From contig APFI01000118.1 of assembly GCA_000403945.1 (NCBI GenBank), positions 1 to 10,842 of the forward strand: a stretch of DNA of 10,842 nt, written 5' to 3'. The stretch is from Desulfovibrio sp. Dsv1 (lineage in GTDB: Bacteria > Desulfobacterota > Desulfovibrionia > Desulfovibrionales > Desulfovibrionaceae). Positions within the stretch are counted from its first letter, which is position 1; the number at the start of each line of letters is the position of its first letter. Below are positions 1 through 7,303 of the stretch, piece by piece. The position numbers and the translations under genes were made by a program. The notes under the pieces are model-generated. The model did not search any database and was not told the DNA's origin. It was given only the letters and a program-made list of their open reading frames with translations.

Positions 1-127
1 AGGGTACCGCAGAGTGGCAACACGTTATGAAAAGCTTTCCCAGACTTTTCTTTCTTTCGTTTGCCTGGCAGCCTCAATGATTTGGATTAGATAGTTTGCA
101 AACATACCCAGAATTATGAAATGACTT
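1..127. other. AT-richer gene-free left edge
   Basis: No coding region or RNA gene can be supported here. The stretch is visibly AT-richer than the rest of the window and contains a short perfect palindrome (GTTTGCAAAC, 94-103) and AAAGCTTT at 31-38. It lies downstream of the lipoprotein gene on the minus strand, where a terminator would be expected, but I see no GC stem followed by a T-run in that direction. Confidence 0.5.
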
Positions 128-517
128 CTAGATATTTTCTGTCACCCAGTCCACAATGGGAGCCATACGCTTGAGCGAGTACTGGTTGGGGCCGGATTTC
201 TGAGCCAGATCGTCAAACTGGCCTTCCACCCGGTAGATGCACCAGTCGCCCGCAGGCAGGCGGCCCGCCGCGATTTCGGCGTTAAGCGCCGCGCGGGCGT
301 CCGTGGGCGCGCAGAAGAGCGGAAAATCCTGCGCCATGGGGTCCAACACCACATCCGCGCCTCCGGCGATGTCGATAATGTAATTGCCCGGCGCGTAGAC
401 ATAGACGAAGGGGCAGGGCGCGGGCTGGGGAGCGGCTTGCTCCACAGGCGCGCTTTTGCCGCCGCAGGCGGCGAGCAGCAGAGCAAACATGATTCCCGGA
501 AGGGCGCGTGATTTCAT
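128..517 (-). CDS. small predicted lipoprotein, unknown function
   Basis: This 129-residue protein begins with a short basic N-terminus, a hydrophobic stretch (residues 5-17) and a lipobox L15-A16-A17-C18, so it is predicted to be cleaved and lipidated at Cys18. The residues after the Cys are Gly-Gly, with no Asp at +2, which by the usual Lol rule favours the outer membrane. A Pro/Ala/Gln-rich linker (about 22-34) leads into a small globular part with three further cysteines (C35, C69, C93) that could form a disulfide in the periplasm. An AAAGG sits 8 nt before the ATG. The gene starts 38 nt after htpX and is probably cotranscribed with it. I do not recognise a named family. The lipoprotein assignment is firm from the sequence; the function is unknown. 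Confidence 0.85.
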   Translation of the reverse strand: MKSRALPGIMFALLLAACGGKSAPVEQAAPQPAPCPFVYVYAPGNYIIDIAGGADVVLDPMAQDFPLFCAPTDARAALNAEIAAGRLPAGDWCIYRVEGQFDDLAQKSGPNQYSLKRMAPIVDWVTENI

Positions 518-555
518 AACCTCGACCTTTGTTGTGAAACGGATGGTGAAAGGAG

Positions 556-1410
556 TCAGCGCCGGGCCGCCATGGCCCGCAGGCGCTGGATGCGTTCCTC
601 CAGCGGCGGATGCGTGCTGAACAGGTTTGCCATGCCGCCGTTACCGAACAGCGGGGCCACAATGAACATCTGTTCCGTGCTGGGATTGCCCTCCCGCATG
701 GGAATTTGCCCGCTGGCCGCGCCCAGTTTGGCCAGGGCTCCGGCCAAGGCCAGAGGCTGGCCGCAGAGCGCCGCGCCCGTGTCGTCGGCCAGATATTCGC
801 GCGAACGTGAAATGGCCATCTGGATCAGACCGGCCGCAATGGGCGCGAGCAGGGCCAGGACCAGCGCACCGATGGGGTTGCCGCCGCCTTCGCCGTCGCG
901 GTTGCCGCCAAAAATGGCCGTGAACTGGAAGATGTTGGCCAGGGTCACAATGGCCGAAGCCAGCACCCCGGCCACGGTCTGGATGAGGATGTCCCGGTTG
1001 ACGATATGGCCCACCTCATGGGCCACCACGCCGCGCAGTTCCTCGGGTGAGAGCATGCGCATGAGGCCCTCGGTCACGGCCACCACCGCGTGCTGCGGGT
1101 CGCGGCCCGTGGCGAAGGCATTGGGGGCTTCTTCCGGCACCACGCAGACGCGCGGTTTGGGAATGCCCGCGTTGACGGCCAGTTCTTCCACGATCCTGTG
1201 CAGATAGGGCGCTTCCTCGGGGGCCAGTTCCCGCGCATGATACATGGACAGCACGATTTTGTCCGAATACCAGTAGCTGCCCACATTCATCACCAGGGCC
1301 AGGCCGAAGGCGATGATCACGCCGGCGCGGCCGCCCATCAGGCCGCCCAGCACGATGATGATGCCGGAAAGCAGGGCCAGCAGTAAAACGGTTTTTATCT
1401 GGCTGGTCAT
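556..1410 (-). CDS. htpX: membrane zinc metalloprotease HtpX
   Basis: HtpX is an M48-family inner-membrane zinc endopeptidase that takes part in quality control of membrane proteins. Numbered from the chosen start, the 284-residue protein has two N-terminal hydrophobic segments (about 7-25 and 29-47), the family signature NAFATG (97-102), the zinc motif HEVGH (131-135), two more membrane segments (about 142-167 and 178-198) and the third zinc ligand Glu205 in SREYLAD. Length and order match the family. The reading frame is open further upstream to an ATG at 1470, but that lies at the predicted transcription start. The ATG at 1410 has AAGGAG 9 nt upstream, so I chose it; the ATG at 1416 is only 3 nt from that site. 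A separate promoter (1474-1501) makes this a unit independent of the polysaccharide operon, with the lipoprotein gene following. Confidence 0.95.
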   Translation of the reverse strand: MTSQIKTVLLLALLSGIIIVLGGLMGGRAGVIIAFGLALVMNVGSYWYSDKIVLSMYHARELAPEEAPYLHRIVEELAVNAGIPKPRVCVVPEEAPNAFATGRDPQHAVVAVTEGLMRMLSPEELRGVVAHEVGHIVNRDILIQTVAGVLASAIVTLANIFQFTAIFGGNRDGEGGGNPIGALVLALLAPIAAGLIQMAISRSREYLADDTGAALCGQPLALAGALAKLGAASGQIPMREGNPSTEQMFIVAPLFGNGGMANLFSTHPPLEERIQRLRAMAARR

Positions 1411-1419
1411 ATACATATT

Positions 1420-1425
1420 CTCCTT
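1420..1425 (-). promoter_or_regulatory. ribosome binding site of htpX
   Basis: AAGGAG on the minus strand, 9 nt before the ATG at 1410. It decides the start: the in-frame ATG at 1416 would leave only 3 nt, and the ATG at 1470 has no comparable site. Confidence 0.75.
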
Positions 1426-1473
1426 GTCTTCAAGCTGTGCCGCGGGGCGTTTGCCGTACCGTAACACCACTAT

Positions 1474-1501
1474 ACTATAAGCATTAGGTTTATACTGACA
1501 A
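1474..1501 (-). promoter_or_regulatory. sigma70-type promoter of htpX
   Basis: On the minus strand TTGTCA (complement of 1496-1501) and TATAGT (complement of 1474-1479) are separated by 16 nt. Each matches the sigma70 consensus at five of six positions. Predicted transcription starts near 1467, giving a leader of roughly 55 nt to the ATG at 1410. It lies in the 126-nt gap after the amidotransferase gene, so htpX and the lipoprotein gene form their own unit. Confidence 0.6.
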
Positions 1502-1505
1502 GGTT

Positions 1506-1525
1506 CGCGCCGGGCGCGGTTTTTT
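1506..1525 (+). terminator. terminator-like hairpin, plus strand
   Basis: CGCGC (1506-1510), loop CGG, GCGCG (1514-1518), then a run of six T (1520-1525). The T-run follows the stem only on the plus strand, where no gene precedes it, so if functional it would stop antisense transcription entering the amidotransferase gene. On the minus strand the hairpin is not followed by T residues and is not a convincing intrinsic terminator for the operon. The stem is short. Confidence 0.3.
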
Positions 1526-1536
1526 GCCGTCGCCGG

Positions 1537-3453
1537 CTAAAAGGCCCGCCTGGCATGCCACCAGAGCTGGAAGACCAGCAGGGTCCACAGCGGCTTGCGC
1601 AAATCCGCCCGGCCCGAGATGTGCGCGTGCATGAGCGCGCGCACGGCCGCGGGATTGAAAATGCCCTGGTCGCGCAGGCGCGTTTCGCCGAGCAGGTCTT
1701 CCATAAGTGGACGCATCCGGCCGCGCAGCCAGGCCGCCACGGGAATCTGGAAGCCGCGTTTGTTGCGGTGCAGGATCTCCGGCGGCAGCAGGTCGGCAAA
1801 GGCTTTTTTGAGCAGATATTTGCGCTTGAAGTCGTGCAGCTTGTGGCGCACGGGCAGCCGGGCCGCGAATTCGGCCACATCCCGGTCCAGAAAAGGCGCG
1901 CGCACTTCCAGCGAATGGAGCATGGAGCAGCGGTCCACCTTGACCAGGATGTCGTCCAGCATGAACTGACGGGCATAGACGTGAAAGGCGCGGGCCAGGG
2001 GGGCCGCCGCGTTTTCCGGTTGCCAGTGCTCGTAGTGTTCACGGGTGGGGGCGAAGAGGCGTTCCGGATGCAGGAAATCGCCATGTTCTTCCAGCCAGGG
2101 GGCGGACAGAATTTCGCGCTGCATGTCCGGCGTAAAGGCCGTGAGCATGGTCTGCACGCGCTCCCAGGCCGGAGCGTGCGCCCCGCGCAGAAAGGTGTCC
2201 ACGGCCAGACGCGGATTGATGTATCCGGCCGAGGCGGGCAGATGCCGGGCCAGAGGTTCGATGATCCCGCGCCGGACGAAGGCGGGCAGGGTGTTGTACC
2301 ACTCCGCCGCCTTGAAGCCGATGTAGTGTTCATACCCGGCCCAGAGCTCGTCGGCCCCGTCCCCGCCCAAGGCCACGGTGACCTTTTTGCGCGTGACGCC
2401 CGAGAGCAACCATGTGGGCGCCACCGAGGCGTCGGCCATGGGCACGTCTATGCGGCTGACGATGCCGGGCAACTCGTCGGCGCATTCCTCGGCCGAGAGT
2501 ACCCGTTCGTGGTGGTCCGTGCCGAAGGCCCTGGCCGCGATGCGGGCGTAGCGGGATTCGTCGTAGCTGGCTTCGGTGAAGCCGATGGAAAAGGTCTTGA
2601 TGGGCGTGGCGGACTGTCGGGCCATGAGCCCGGCCACAATGGAGGAATCAATGCCCCCGGAAAGAAAGACGCCCAGCGGCACGTCGCTGACCATGCGCCG
2701 CCGCACGGCCCGGGAGAGCAGGCGGTTCAGCTCCCGGCAGAGTTCGCCCTCGTCCCTGGGGTCGGTTTCGTCCGGCACGGGCATGTCCCAGTAACGCTCT
2801 AGGCTGATCTGCCCTTTTTCCAGCAACAACAGATGGGAGGGCGGCAGGCTCCGGACCTCGGCGTAGATGGTCAGGGGCGTGGGCACATACTCATAGGCTA
2901 GGTAGTGCATGACTGCCTGCGGGTCCACTGTGAAGGCCAGCTCCGGCACGCGGGTCAGGGCCGTGAGTTCCGAGGCGAAGTACAGGGCGTTGCGCTGCAC
3001 TGTATAGAAAAAGGGCTTTTTGCCGAAACGGTCGCGGGCGCAGAACAGGCGGCGCTCCGCGTCCCAGAGGGCGAAGGCGAACATGCCGTCGAAATGCGCC
3101 AGACAGTCCGCGCCCCAGCGACGGTAGCCCTCCAGAATGACTTCCGTGTCCGAATTGCTCTGGAAGCGCGCGCCGTCCGCCGCCAGCTCGTCCCTGATTT
3201 CGGCGAAGTTGTAAATTTCGCCGTTGAAGACCACGCTCAGGCGTCCGTCGGCACTGTGCATGGGCTGGCCGCCGCCCGACAGGTCAATGATGGAAAGCCG
3301 CCGGTGCCCCAGACAGACCGGGCCGGATTGCCAGAGCCCCTCGCCGTCCGGCCCTCGGTGGGCTAGGCAGTCGGTCATGGTTTTGACCCTGATTGCGGCC
3401 TCCGGGGGGAGGGCTGCGCCGTCCAGACGGCAGATGCCGGCTATGCCACACAT
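1537..3453 (-). CDS. asnB: asparagine synthase (glutamine-hydrolysing)-like amidotransferase
   Basis: AsnB-type enzymes hydrolyse glutamine at an N-terminal domain and pass ammonia to an ATP-activated carboxylate, classically aspartate. In this 638-residue protein Cys2 is the exposed N-terminal nucleophile (MCGIAG). The glutaminase domain (about 1-200) shows HRGPD (32-36) and NGEIYN (77-82), and the synthetase domain carries the ATP pyrophosphatase loop SGGIDSS (265-271). Length is normal for the class and no key residue is missing. It is the last gene of the glycosyltransferase operon and its ATG lies 13 nt inside the 3' end of the preceding glycosyltransferase gene, so translation is probably coupled; the gene has only a weak purine-rich site of its own. 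In such loci AsnB-like proteins often amidate a sugar acid or another carboxyl group rather than making free asparagine, but the substrate cannot be read from the sequence. Confidence 0.93.
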   Translation of the reverse strand: MCGIAGICRLDGAALPPEAAIRVKTMTDCLAHRGPDGEGLWQSGPVCLGHRRLSIIDLSGGGQPMHSADGRLSVVFNGEIYNFAEIRDELAADGARFQSNSDTEVILEGYRRWGADCLAHFDGMFAFALWDAERRLFCARDRFGKKPFFYTVQRNALYFASELTALTRVPELAFTVDPQAVMHYLAYEYVPTPLTIYAEVRSLPPSHLLLLEKGQISLERYWDMPVPDETDPRDEGELCRELNRLLSRAVRRRMVSDVPLGVFLSGGIDSSIVAGLMARQSATPIKTFSIGFTEASYDESRYARIAARAFGTDHHERVLSAEECADELPGIVSRIDVPMADASVAPTWLLSGVTRKKVTVALGGDGADELWAGYEHYIGFKAAEWYNTLPAFVRRGIIEPLARHLPASAGYINPRLAVDTFLRGAHAPAWERVQTMLTAFTPDMQREILSAPWLEEHGDFLHPERLFAPTREHYEHWQPENAAAPLARAFHVYARQFMLDDILVKVDRCSMLHSLEVRAPFLDRDVAEFAARLPVRHKLHDFKRKYLLKKAFADLLPPEILHRNKRGFQIPVAAWLRGRMRPLMEDLLGETRLRDQGIFNPAAVRALMHAHISGRADLRKPLWTLLVFQLWWHARRAF

Positions 3454-4787
3454 GTTTTTTCCCAGCGGGTGTACCGGCTGATGAACAGCTCGGCCAACCG
3501 CAGATTATTGGTGTGGGGATCGAACATTTCCCGGGCCAGCCGTGCGCCGTTACGGCCCATGCGTCGGGCTTCCTCCGGGTGTCCGGCCAGCCAGAGCACG
3601 GCTTGGGCTAGGGCTTCGGGGTCGCCGGGAGCCACGGCAAGGCCGGTGTCGCGATCACGCACCACCTCGGGCAGGGCGTTGACCGTGGTGCTGACCACCG
3701 GCAGGCCATAGGCCAAGGCTTCAATGACTGTATTGGGGATGCCGTCGCGGCGGCCCGAGGCGTGCACCACGCAGGGGGCCACGAAAATATCATGCTCATG
3801 CAGAATGCGCGGCAGTTCGTTGTGGGAAATCAGGCCCGGCATGACCACCTGTTCTTCCAGCCCCAGCTCCTTGCGCATTCTGACCAGTTCCGCGCCCAGA
3901 TGCCCCAGACCCATGACCTTGCCACCGCCGCCGGCCAGGGTCAGGCTGAAGTCCAGGCCGCGTTCCCGCAGAATGCCGCAGGCCTTCAGCAGAACGTCAA
4001 ATCCCTTGGTCACGTCGAAACGTCCCAGGGCCAGCAGCCGTACGGACTTATGCTCCAAGTGTCGCGCGCCATCAGCGCATTCCGGGCAATCCGGTGCGCC
4101 GCCGTCCGGCGGCAGGGTCAGGCTGTTGTAGACCAAGGCCACCTTGCCTTTGGCCTGACCACGGCCGAAGGCCTCAATGCGGGCTTGGTCCGCCGCGTTG
4201 TTGGCACGCACGAAAAGCGCCGCATCCAGCTTGTCCGCCAGATCCGGGTCCGCCGGTTCCAGATTGTCGCCGCGCGCCGAGGTGGCAAAGGGAATATCCG
4301 CGATCTCGGCGGCCACCCGGGCCGCCGTCGCCGTGCCGCGCGGCCACGGCGCGTAAATCAGGTCAATGCCTTCCTTGCGGAAGAGGCGTCCCAGATAGCA
4401 GCCCGCGCCGAAGGCCCAGAGATTTTCGCCCAGCATCTCCAGGCTGCGCCAGCGGTGAAACATGTTGCGCCGGAACAGGCTGTACAGGCTCAGTGGATGG
4501 GTCAGCAGCAAAAGCAGTATTTCCAGGGTGAAGCGAAACAGCGCCCTGGCCCCGAAGGTGCGCACGCTGTCCGCCGCCGCCCGCATTTCCGTGGAACAGT
4601 GGCGCAGATTGCGTCCGTATAGGCTGTAGACGGTCAAAGGCAGATACGCCCTGAGGCCTTCCACTTCGCGAAAAATGAACGGTTGGGTGAAAAGCGGATA
4701 CCACAGCAGCACGCAGGCCACATGAGGCAGACCGGCGGGAAGAGGGGCACGCGCCTCCGGCAGGAACGGATGGCTCTGTTCAGTCAT
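3441..4787 (-). CDS. family 4 glycosyltransferase (WcaL-like), second copy
   Basis: This 448-residue GT-B-fold retaining glycosyltransferase transfers a sugar from a nucleotide-sugar donor to a growing glycan at the inner face of the cytoplasmic membrane. The N-terminal acceptor domain opens with a YPLFTQPFIFREV stretch (30-42) resembling the FPxxSETFIxxE signature of WcaL/AmsK-type enzymes. The C-terminal donor domain has GRFDVTKGF (255-263) and the nucleotide-binding motif RDGIPNTVIEA (347-357), in which Asp348 takes the place of the first Glu of the usual E-x7-E while Glu356 is kept. A hydrophobic Leu-rich patch (about 86-104) may touch the membrane. I start at the ATG at 4787 because GAGGAG lies 7 nt upstream; the frame is open to 4832. 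It is clearly paralogous to the glycosyltransferase at 5872-7203. Sugar specificity is unknown. Confidence 0.92.
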   Translation of the reverse strand: MTEQSHPFLPEARAPLPAGLPHVACVLLWYPLFTQPFIFREVEGLRAYLPLTVYSLYGRNLRHCSTEMRAAADSVRTFGARALFRFTLEILLLLLTHPLSLYSLFRRNMFHRWRSLEMLGENLWAFGAGCYLGRLFRKEGIDLIYAPWPRGTATAARVAAEIADIPFATSARGDNLEPADPDLADKLDAALFVRANNAADQARIEAFGRGQAKGKVALVYNSLTLPPDGGAPDCPECADGARHLEHKSVRLLALGRFDVTKGFDVLLKACGILRERGLDFSLTLAGGGGKVMGLGHLGAELVRMRKELGLEEQVVMPGLISHNELPRILHEHDIFVAPCVVHASGRRDGIPNTVIEALAYGLPVVSTTVNALPEVVRDRDTGLAVAPGDPEALAQAVLWLAGHPEEARRMGRNGARLAREMFDPHTNNLRLAELFISRYTRWEKTCVA

Positions 4788-4794
4788 GCGGGTT

Positions 4795-4800
4795 CTCCTC
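4795..4800 (-). promoter_or_regulatory. ribosome binding site of second glycosyltransferase
   Basis: GAGGAG on the minus strand, 7 nt before the ATG at 4787. It supports this start over the in-frame ATG at 4832. Confidence 0.75.
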
Positions 4801-4847
4801 AATCGCTCCCCTTGGTTGTTTTGTCTTTCCAAAATACTTCTCCCCTA

Positions 4848-5864
4848 TTACTTTCCCGTTGTCCAGTCGCATGCCACGCCGGGACGCGGACAGGGCGCCG
4901 CAGTCCCTAACGCGCAGCGCAAGCCGTTCATGGTCAGGCTGCGAACCTCCCAGTGTTCGTGCAACCAGTCCAGGTAGGCTTCAATTTTGACCATCAGGCG
5001 TTCCACTGCGGCCGAGTCGGGCAGATGCGGCGTACCGCCGGGCAGCATTTCCGAAGAGTGCCAGGTCAGGGACAGCACGCGGCCGCCATGTTTCGTAAAC
5101 AACCGGGTCACGGCCCGCATGACCCAGAGCGAGTGGTAGACGGGCAACAGGGCCAGAGCCCCCCATTTTTTCATGCCTGTCCGCGCCATCTTGCCCGCCC
5201 TGCCTGACAGGGCCGCCAGCAGATCCGGCAGAGGGCGGAGCAGGGGGGTGACCGTCAAGGGGACTTCAAAGATATGCCTGTCTTTCACCGGCACCCAGTA
5301 GGGATCGGCGGGCGCGCCGAAATGGTCCGGCCCTGCGCTGGCGTGGGCCGCGCGATGCAGGGGACGCACCGATGCGTCGCAGAGCACCCCGGCCTGAGCC
5401 AGCAGGGGCCAGTGCGCGCGGTGCAGATCCCAGCGGCCCATACGGAAGGAGGTCAGCGGCGCGGCCTGAAATTCGGCCCCGGCCCGGAACAGCGTGGCCA
5501 GCTTGGCGGCCATGAGCGGCGTGGATACAGCTGCTGAAGGCACGCGTTCCGCCGTATCGGGCAGATTTGCGCCGTTGTTTTCCAAGTGCAGGGGCGGCGT
5601 GTTCCAGTGGTGTAGATGCGCGCCGATTTCCGCGCCGGCATCGTCCCGCAAGCGGGCCAGGATCGCGCGTGAAGCTGGATCGGCCAGCACACTGTGGGCG
5701 CAGAAAAGCGTGGGCCGTACGCCCCGTTCCAGCAGTGGGTTCAGGCGGGAGAGATGCGCGGTATTGGTTACGCTGGGGTTGCGGCGGGCGTAGCGGCCTC
5801 CGAACAGGCCCTCTTCCTCCACATCCAGACTGACTGCCAAATACAAGGGGTCGCGGCGGCGCAT
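4848..5864 (-). CDS. polysaccharide deacetylase-like protein (NodB/CE4, WalW-like)
   Basis: CE4 enzymes remove N- or O-acetyl groups from glycans with a metal held by an Asp-His-His triad. In this 338-residue protein a degenerate set of the motifs is visible: SLDVEEE (12-18, Asp14 in the first motif), EIGAHLHHWNTPP (79-91, with H83, H85 and H86 as metal-ligand candidates), SFRMGRW (139-145, the Arg motif) and TWHSSEMLPGG (267-277, with His269). The HSSE-type last motif and the overall layout resemble the WalW group rather than chitin deacetylases. There is no signal peptide, so it probably acts in the cytoplasm on a lipid-linked intermediate, or is non-catalytic. The ATG at 5864 has GAGG 5 nt upstream, overlapping the stop codon of the preceding glycosyltransferase (7-nt gap), which indicates coupling. 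Family is fairly sure; substrate is unknown. Confidence 0.85.
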   Translation of the reverse strand: MRRRDPLYLAVSLDVEEEGLFGGRYARRNPSVTNTAHLSRLNPLLERGVRPTLFCAHSVLADPASRAILARLRDDAGAEIGAHLHHWNTPPLHLENNGANLPDTAERVPSAAVSTPLMAAKLATLFRAGAEFQAAPLTSFRMGRWDLHRAHWPLLAQAGVLCDASVRPLHRAAHASAGPDHFGAPADPYWVPVKDRHIFEVPLTVTPLLRPLPDLLAALSGRAGKMARTGMKKWGALALLPVYHSLWVMRAVTRLFTKHGGRVLSLTWHSSEMLPGGTPHLPDSAAVERLMVKIEAYLDWLHEHWEVRSLTMNGLRCALGTAAPCPRPGVACDWTTGK

Positions 5865-5871
5865 CGGATCC

Positions 5872-7203
5872 TCAGCTTCCTTCCGCCCCTTGCGGCGGGC
5901 AGGCGGAACGGTACAGCGCACGGAGGGCCGCGATGTTCGTTTCCCTGTCGAACATGCGTTCCACCAGGGCGCGCCCGGCCTCGGCCATACGCAGGGCGCG
6001 GTCCCGGTCGTCCAGCATGCGCCGCACGGCCAAGGCCAGAGCGCGCGGATCGCGCTGGGGTACCAGCAGGCCGGTTTCCCCGTCGCGGATCACCTCGGCG
6101 ATGCCGCAGACGTCCGTGGCTACCACCGGCATACGATGGGAAAGGGCCTCCATGATTACATTGGGGATACCGTCGCGGTCGCCGTTGCTGTGCACCACGC
6201 TGGGCACAACCAGCATATCGTGGCTGAGCATGAATTCCCGCAGCCGGTCGTGGGGTATGAAACCCGGCATGTCCACGCAATCTGTCAGGCGCAGGCGGCG
6301 GCGCAGGGACGTGAGTTTGCGTCGCCAGCTTCCGTCGCCCACCAGAGTGAGGCGCACAGGCATCCGTTCGCGGCGCAGCCGGGCCATGGCCGTGAGCAGT
6401 TCGGGAAAACCCTTGGTGCGCGCGAAGCGGCCCACAGCCAGCAGGCGGTATGGCGGACGCATGGGCAACGCGCATTCCGTACGCTGGGTGAAGGTCAGGC
6501 TGTTGTAGATCAGGCGCACTTTGTCCCGTTGCTTCGGCGGGCAGAAGCTTTGCAGCCAGCCCACATTGGCCAGATTGTTGGCGCGGATGAAGAGCGCGTC
6601 GCGCGATTTTTCACGCAATAGGCCGTCCTGGGGATAGATGTCGCCGGCTCTGCCGGTGAAGGCGAAGGGGATGCCCGTCAGGCGCGAGGCCACCCAGGCC
6701 GCCGTGGCCGGGCCGTTGGCCCAGGAGGAGTGGATCAGCCCGACGCCGTCGGCCCGGCATTGCTCGGCCAGCAGAAAACCGGCCATAAAGCACCAGAGAT
6801 TTTCCCCCAGAGATTCCAGATTGCGCATGCTGCGGAAACAGCCTTCGCGCAGCAGTCGCCAGACCTTGCCCGGCTCACGGCCCAGGGCGCGGAAAAAGGC
6901 TGCCAAGATCCGGAAAAAAGCCGATGCGCCCATGCGGCGTACCGGGCCGGGAAATGCGCGCATTTCCCGGGAGCATCCTTTCAGGATTTTGCCGTACATG
7001 GTGTAGACACGGATAGGCAGGCCCAGAGCCATGAGCTGTACGATTTCCCTGAAAATAAAGGTTTCCGAGGAAAGCGGAAACCAGAGCAGCACGTAGGCCA
7101 AGGTGAGCGGCGGAACAGGGTCGCCCCGCCGGGGCGTGTTTCCGGTCTCTGCGGGGGAAGATGCGGTGGATATGGCCGCAGGGGTCGCCTCGGACAGGGG
7201 CAT
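5872..7203 (-). CDS. family 4 glycosyltransferase (WcaL-like), first copy
   Basis: This 443-residue GT-B-fold glycosyltransferase is the first gene of the polysaccharide operon. The N-terminal domain carries the WcaL/AmsK-like signature FPLSSETFIFRE (42-53). The donor domain has GRFARTKGF (258-266) and RDGIPNVIMEA (343-353), where Asp344 stands in for the first Glu of E-x7-E and Glu352 is retained. It aligns along its length with the protein encoded at 3441-4787 (shared blocks include SLGENLW-type, RANN and YNSLT), so the two are paralogs from a duplication and probably add different sugars. The frame is open back to 7407, overlapping the oxoamine synthase, but the ATG at 7203 has GGAG 6 nt upstream and lies downstream of the terminator hairpin, so I chose it. 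The N-terminal 30 residues are Ala/Thr/Pro-rich and likely disordered. Confidence 0.93.
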   Translation of the reverse strand: MPLSEATPAAISTASSPAETGNTPRRGDPVPPLTLAYVLLWFPLSSETFIFREIVQLMALGLPIRVYTMYGKILKGCSREMRAFPGPVRRMGASAFFRILAAFFRALGREPGKVWRLLREGCFRSMRNLESLGENLWCFMAGFLLAEQCRADGVGLIHSSWANGPATAAWVASRLTGIPFAFTGRAGDIYPQDGLLREKSRDALFIRANNLANVGWLQSFCPPKQRDKVRLIYNSLTFTQRTECALPMRPPYRLLAVGRFARTKGFPELLTAMARLRRERMPVRLTLVGDGSWRRKLTSLRRRLRLTDCVDMPGFIPHDRLREFMLSHDMLVVPSVVHSNGDRDGIPNVIMEALSHRMPVVATDVCGIAEVIRDGETGLLVPQRDPRALALAVRRMLDDRDRALRMAEAGRALVERMFDRETNIAALRALYRSACPPQGAEGS

Positions 7204-7209
7204 GGCTTT

Positions 7210-7213
7210 CTCC
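7210..7213 (-). promoter_or_regulatory. ribosome binding site of first glycosyltransferase
   Basis: GGAG on the minus strand, 6 nt before the ATG at 7203. It sets the start; the in-frame ATG at 7215 would place this site inside the coding region. Confidence 0.7.
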
Positions 7214-7224
7214 ATTGAAAATGC

Positions 7225-7255
7225 AAAAGGCCGGACCGGTTTTGCCGGTCCGGCC
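7225..7255 (-). terminator. intrinsic terminator after the oxoamine synthase gene
   Basis: GGCCGGACCGG (7229-7239) and CCGGTCCGGCC (7245-7255) form a perfect 11-bp inverted repeat with a 5-nt loop. On the minus strand the stem is followed by TTTTGCATTTT. It lies 48 nt after the stop codon of the oxoamine synthase gene and just before the Shine-Dalgarno site of the first glycosyltransferase gene. The U-tract is interrupted by GC, so read-through is possible. Confidence 0.8.
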
Positions 7256-7303
7256 AAGGCTGCTGTCAACGCCGAATCGGACGGCCAAGACGAAGCACAG
7301 CGT

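Noticed and set aside
1555..2802. Open frame of 415 codons on the plus strand opposite the asparagine synthase gene
   Set aside because: It lies entirely inside the asparagine synthase gene, has no Shine-Dalgarno support, and its translation has no domain signature.
7264..7269. Perfect minus-strand TTGACA as a -35 for the glycosyltransferase operon
   Set aside because: At 16 to 19 nt spacing the sequence falls in the GC stem of the terminator and offers no TATAAT-like hexamer, so it is not a supportable promoter.
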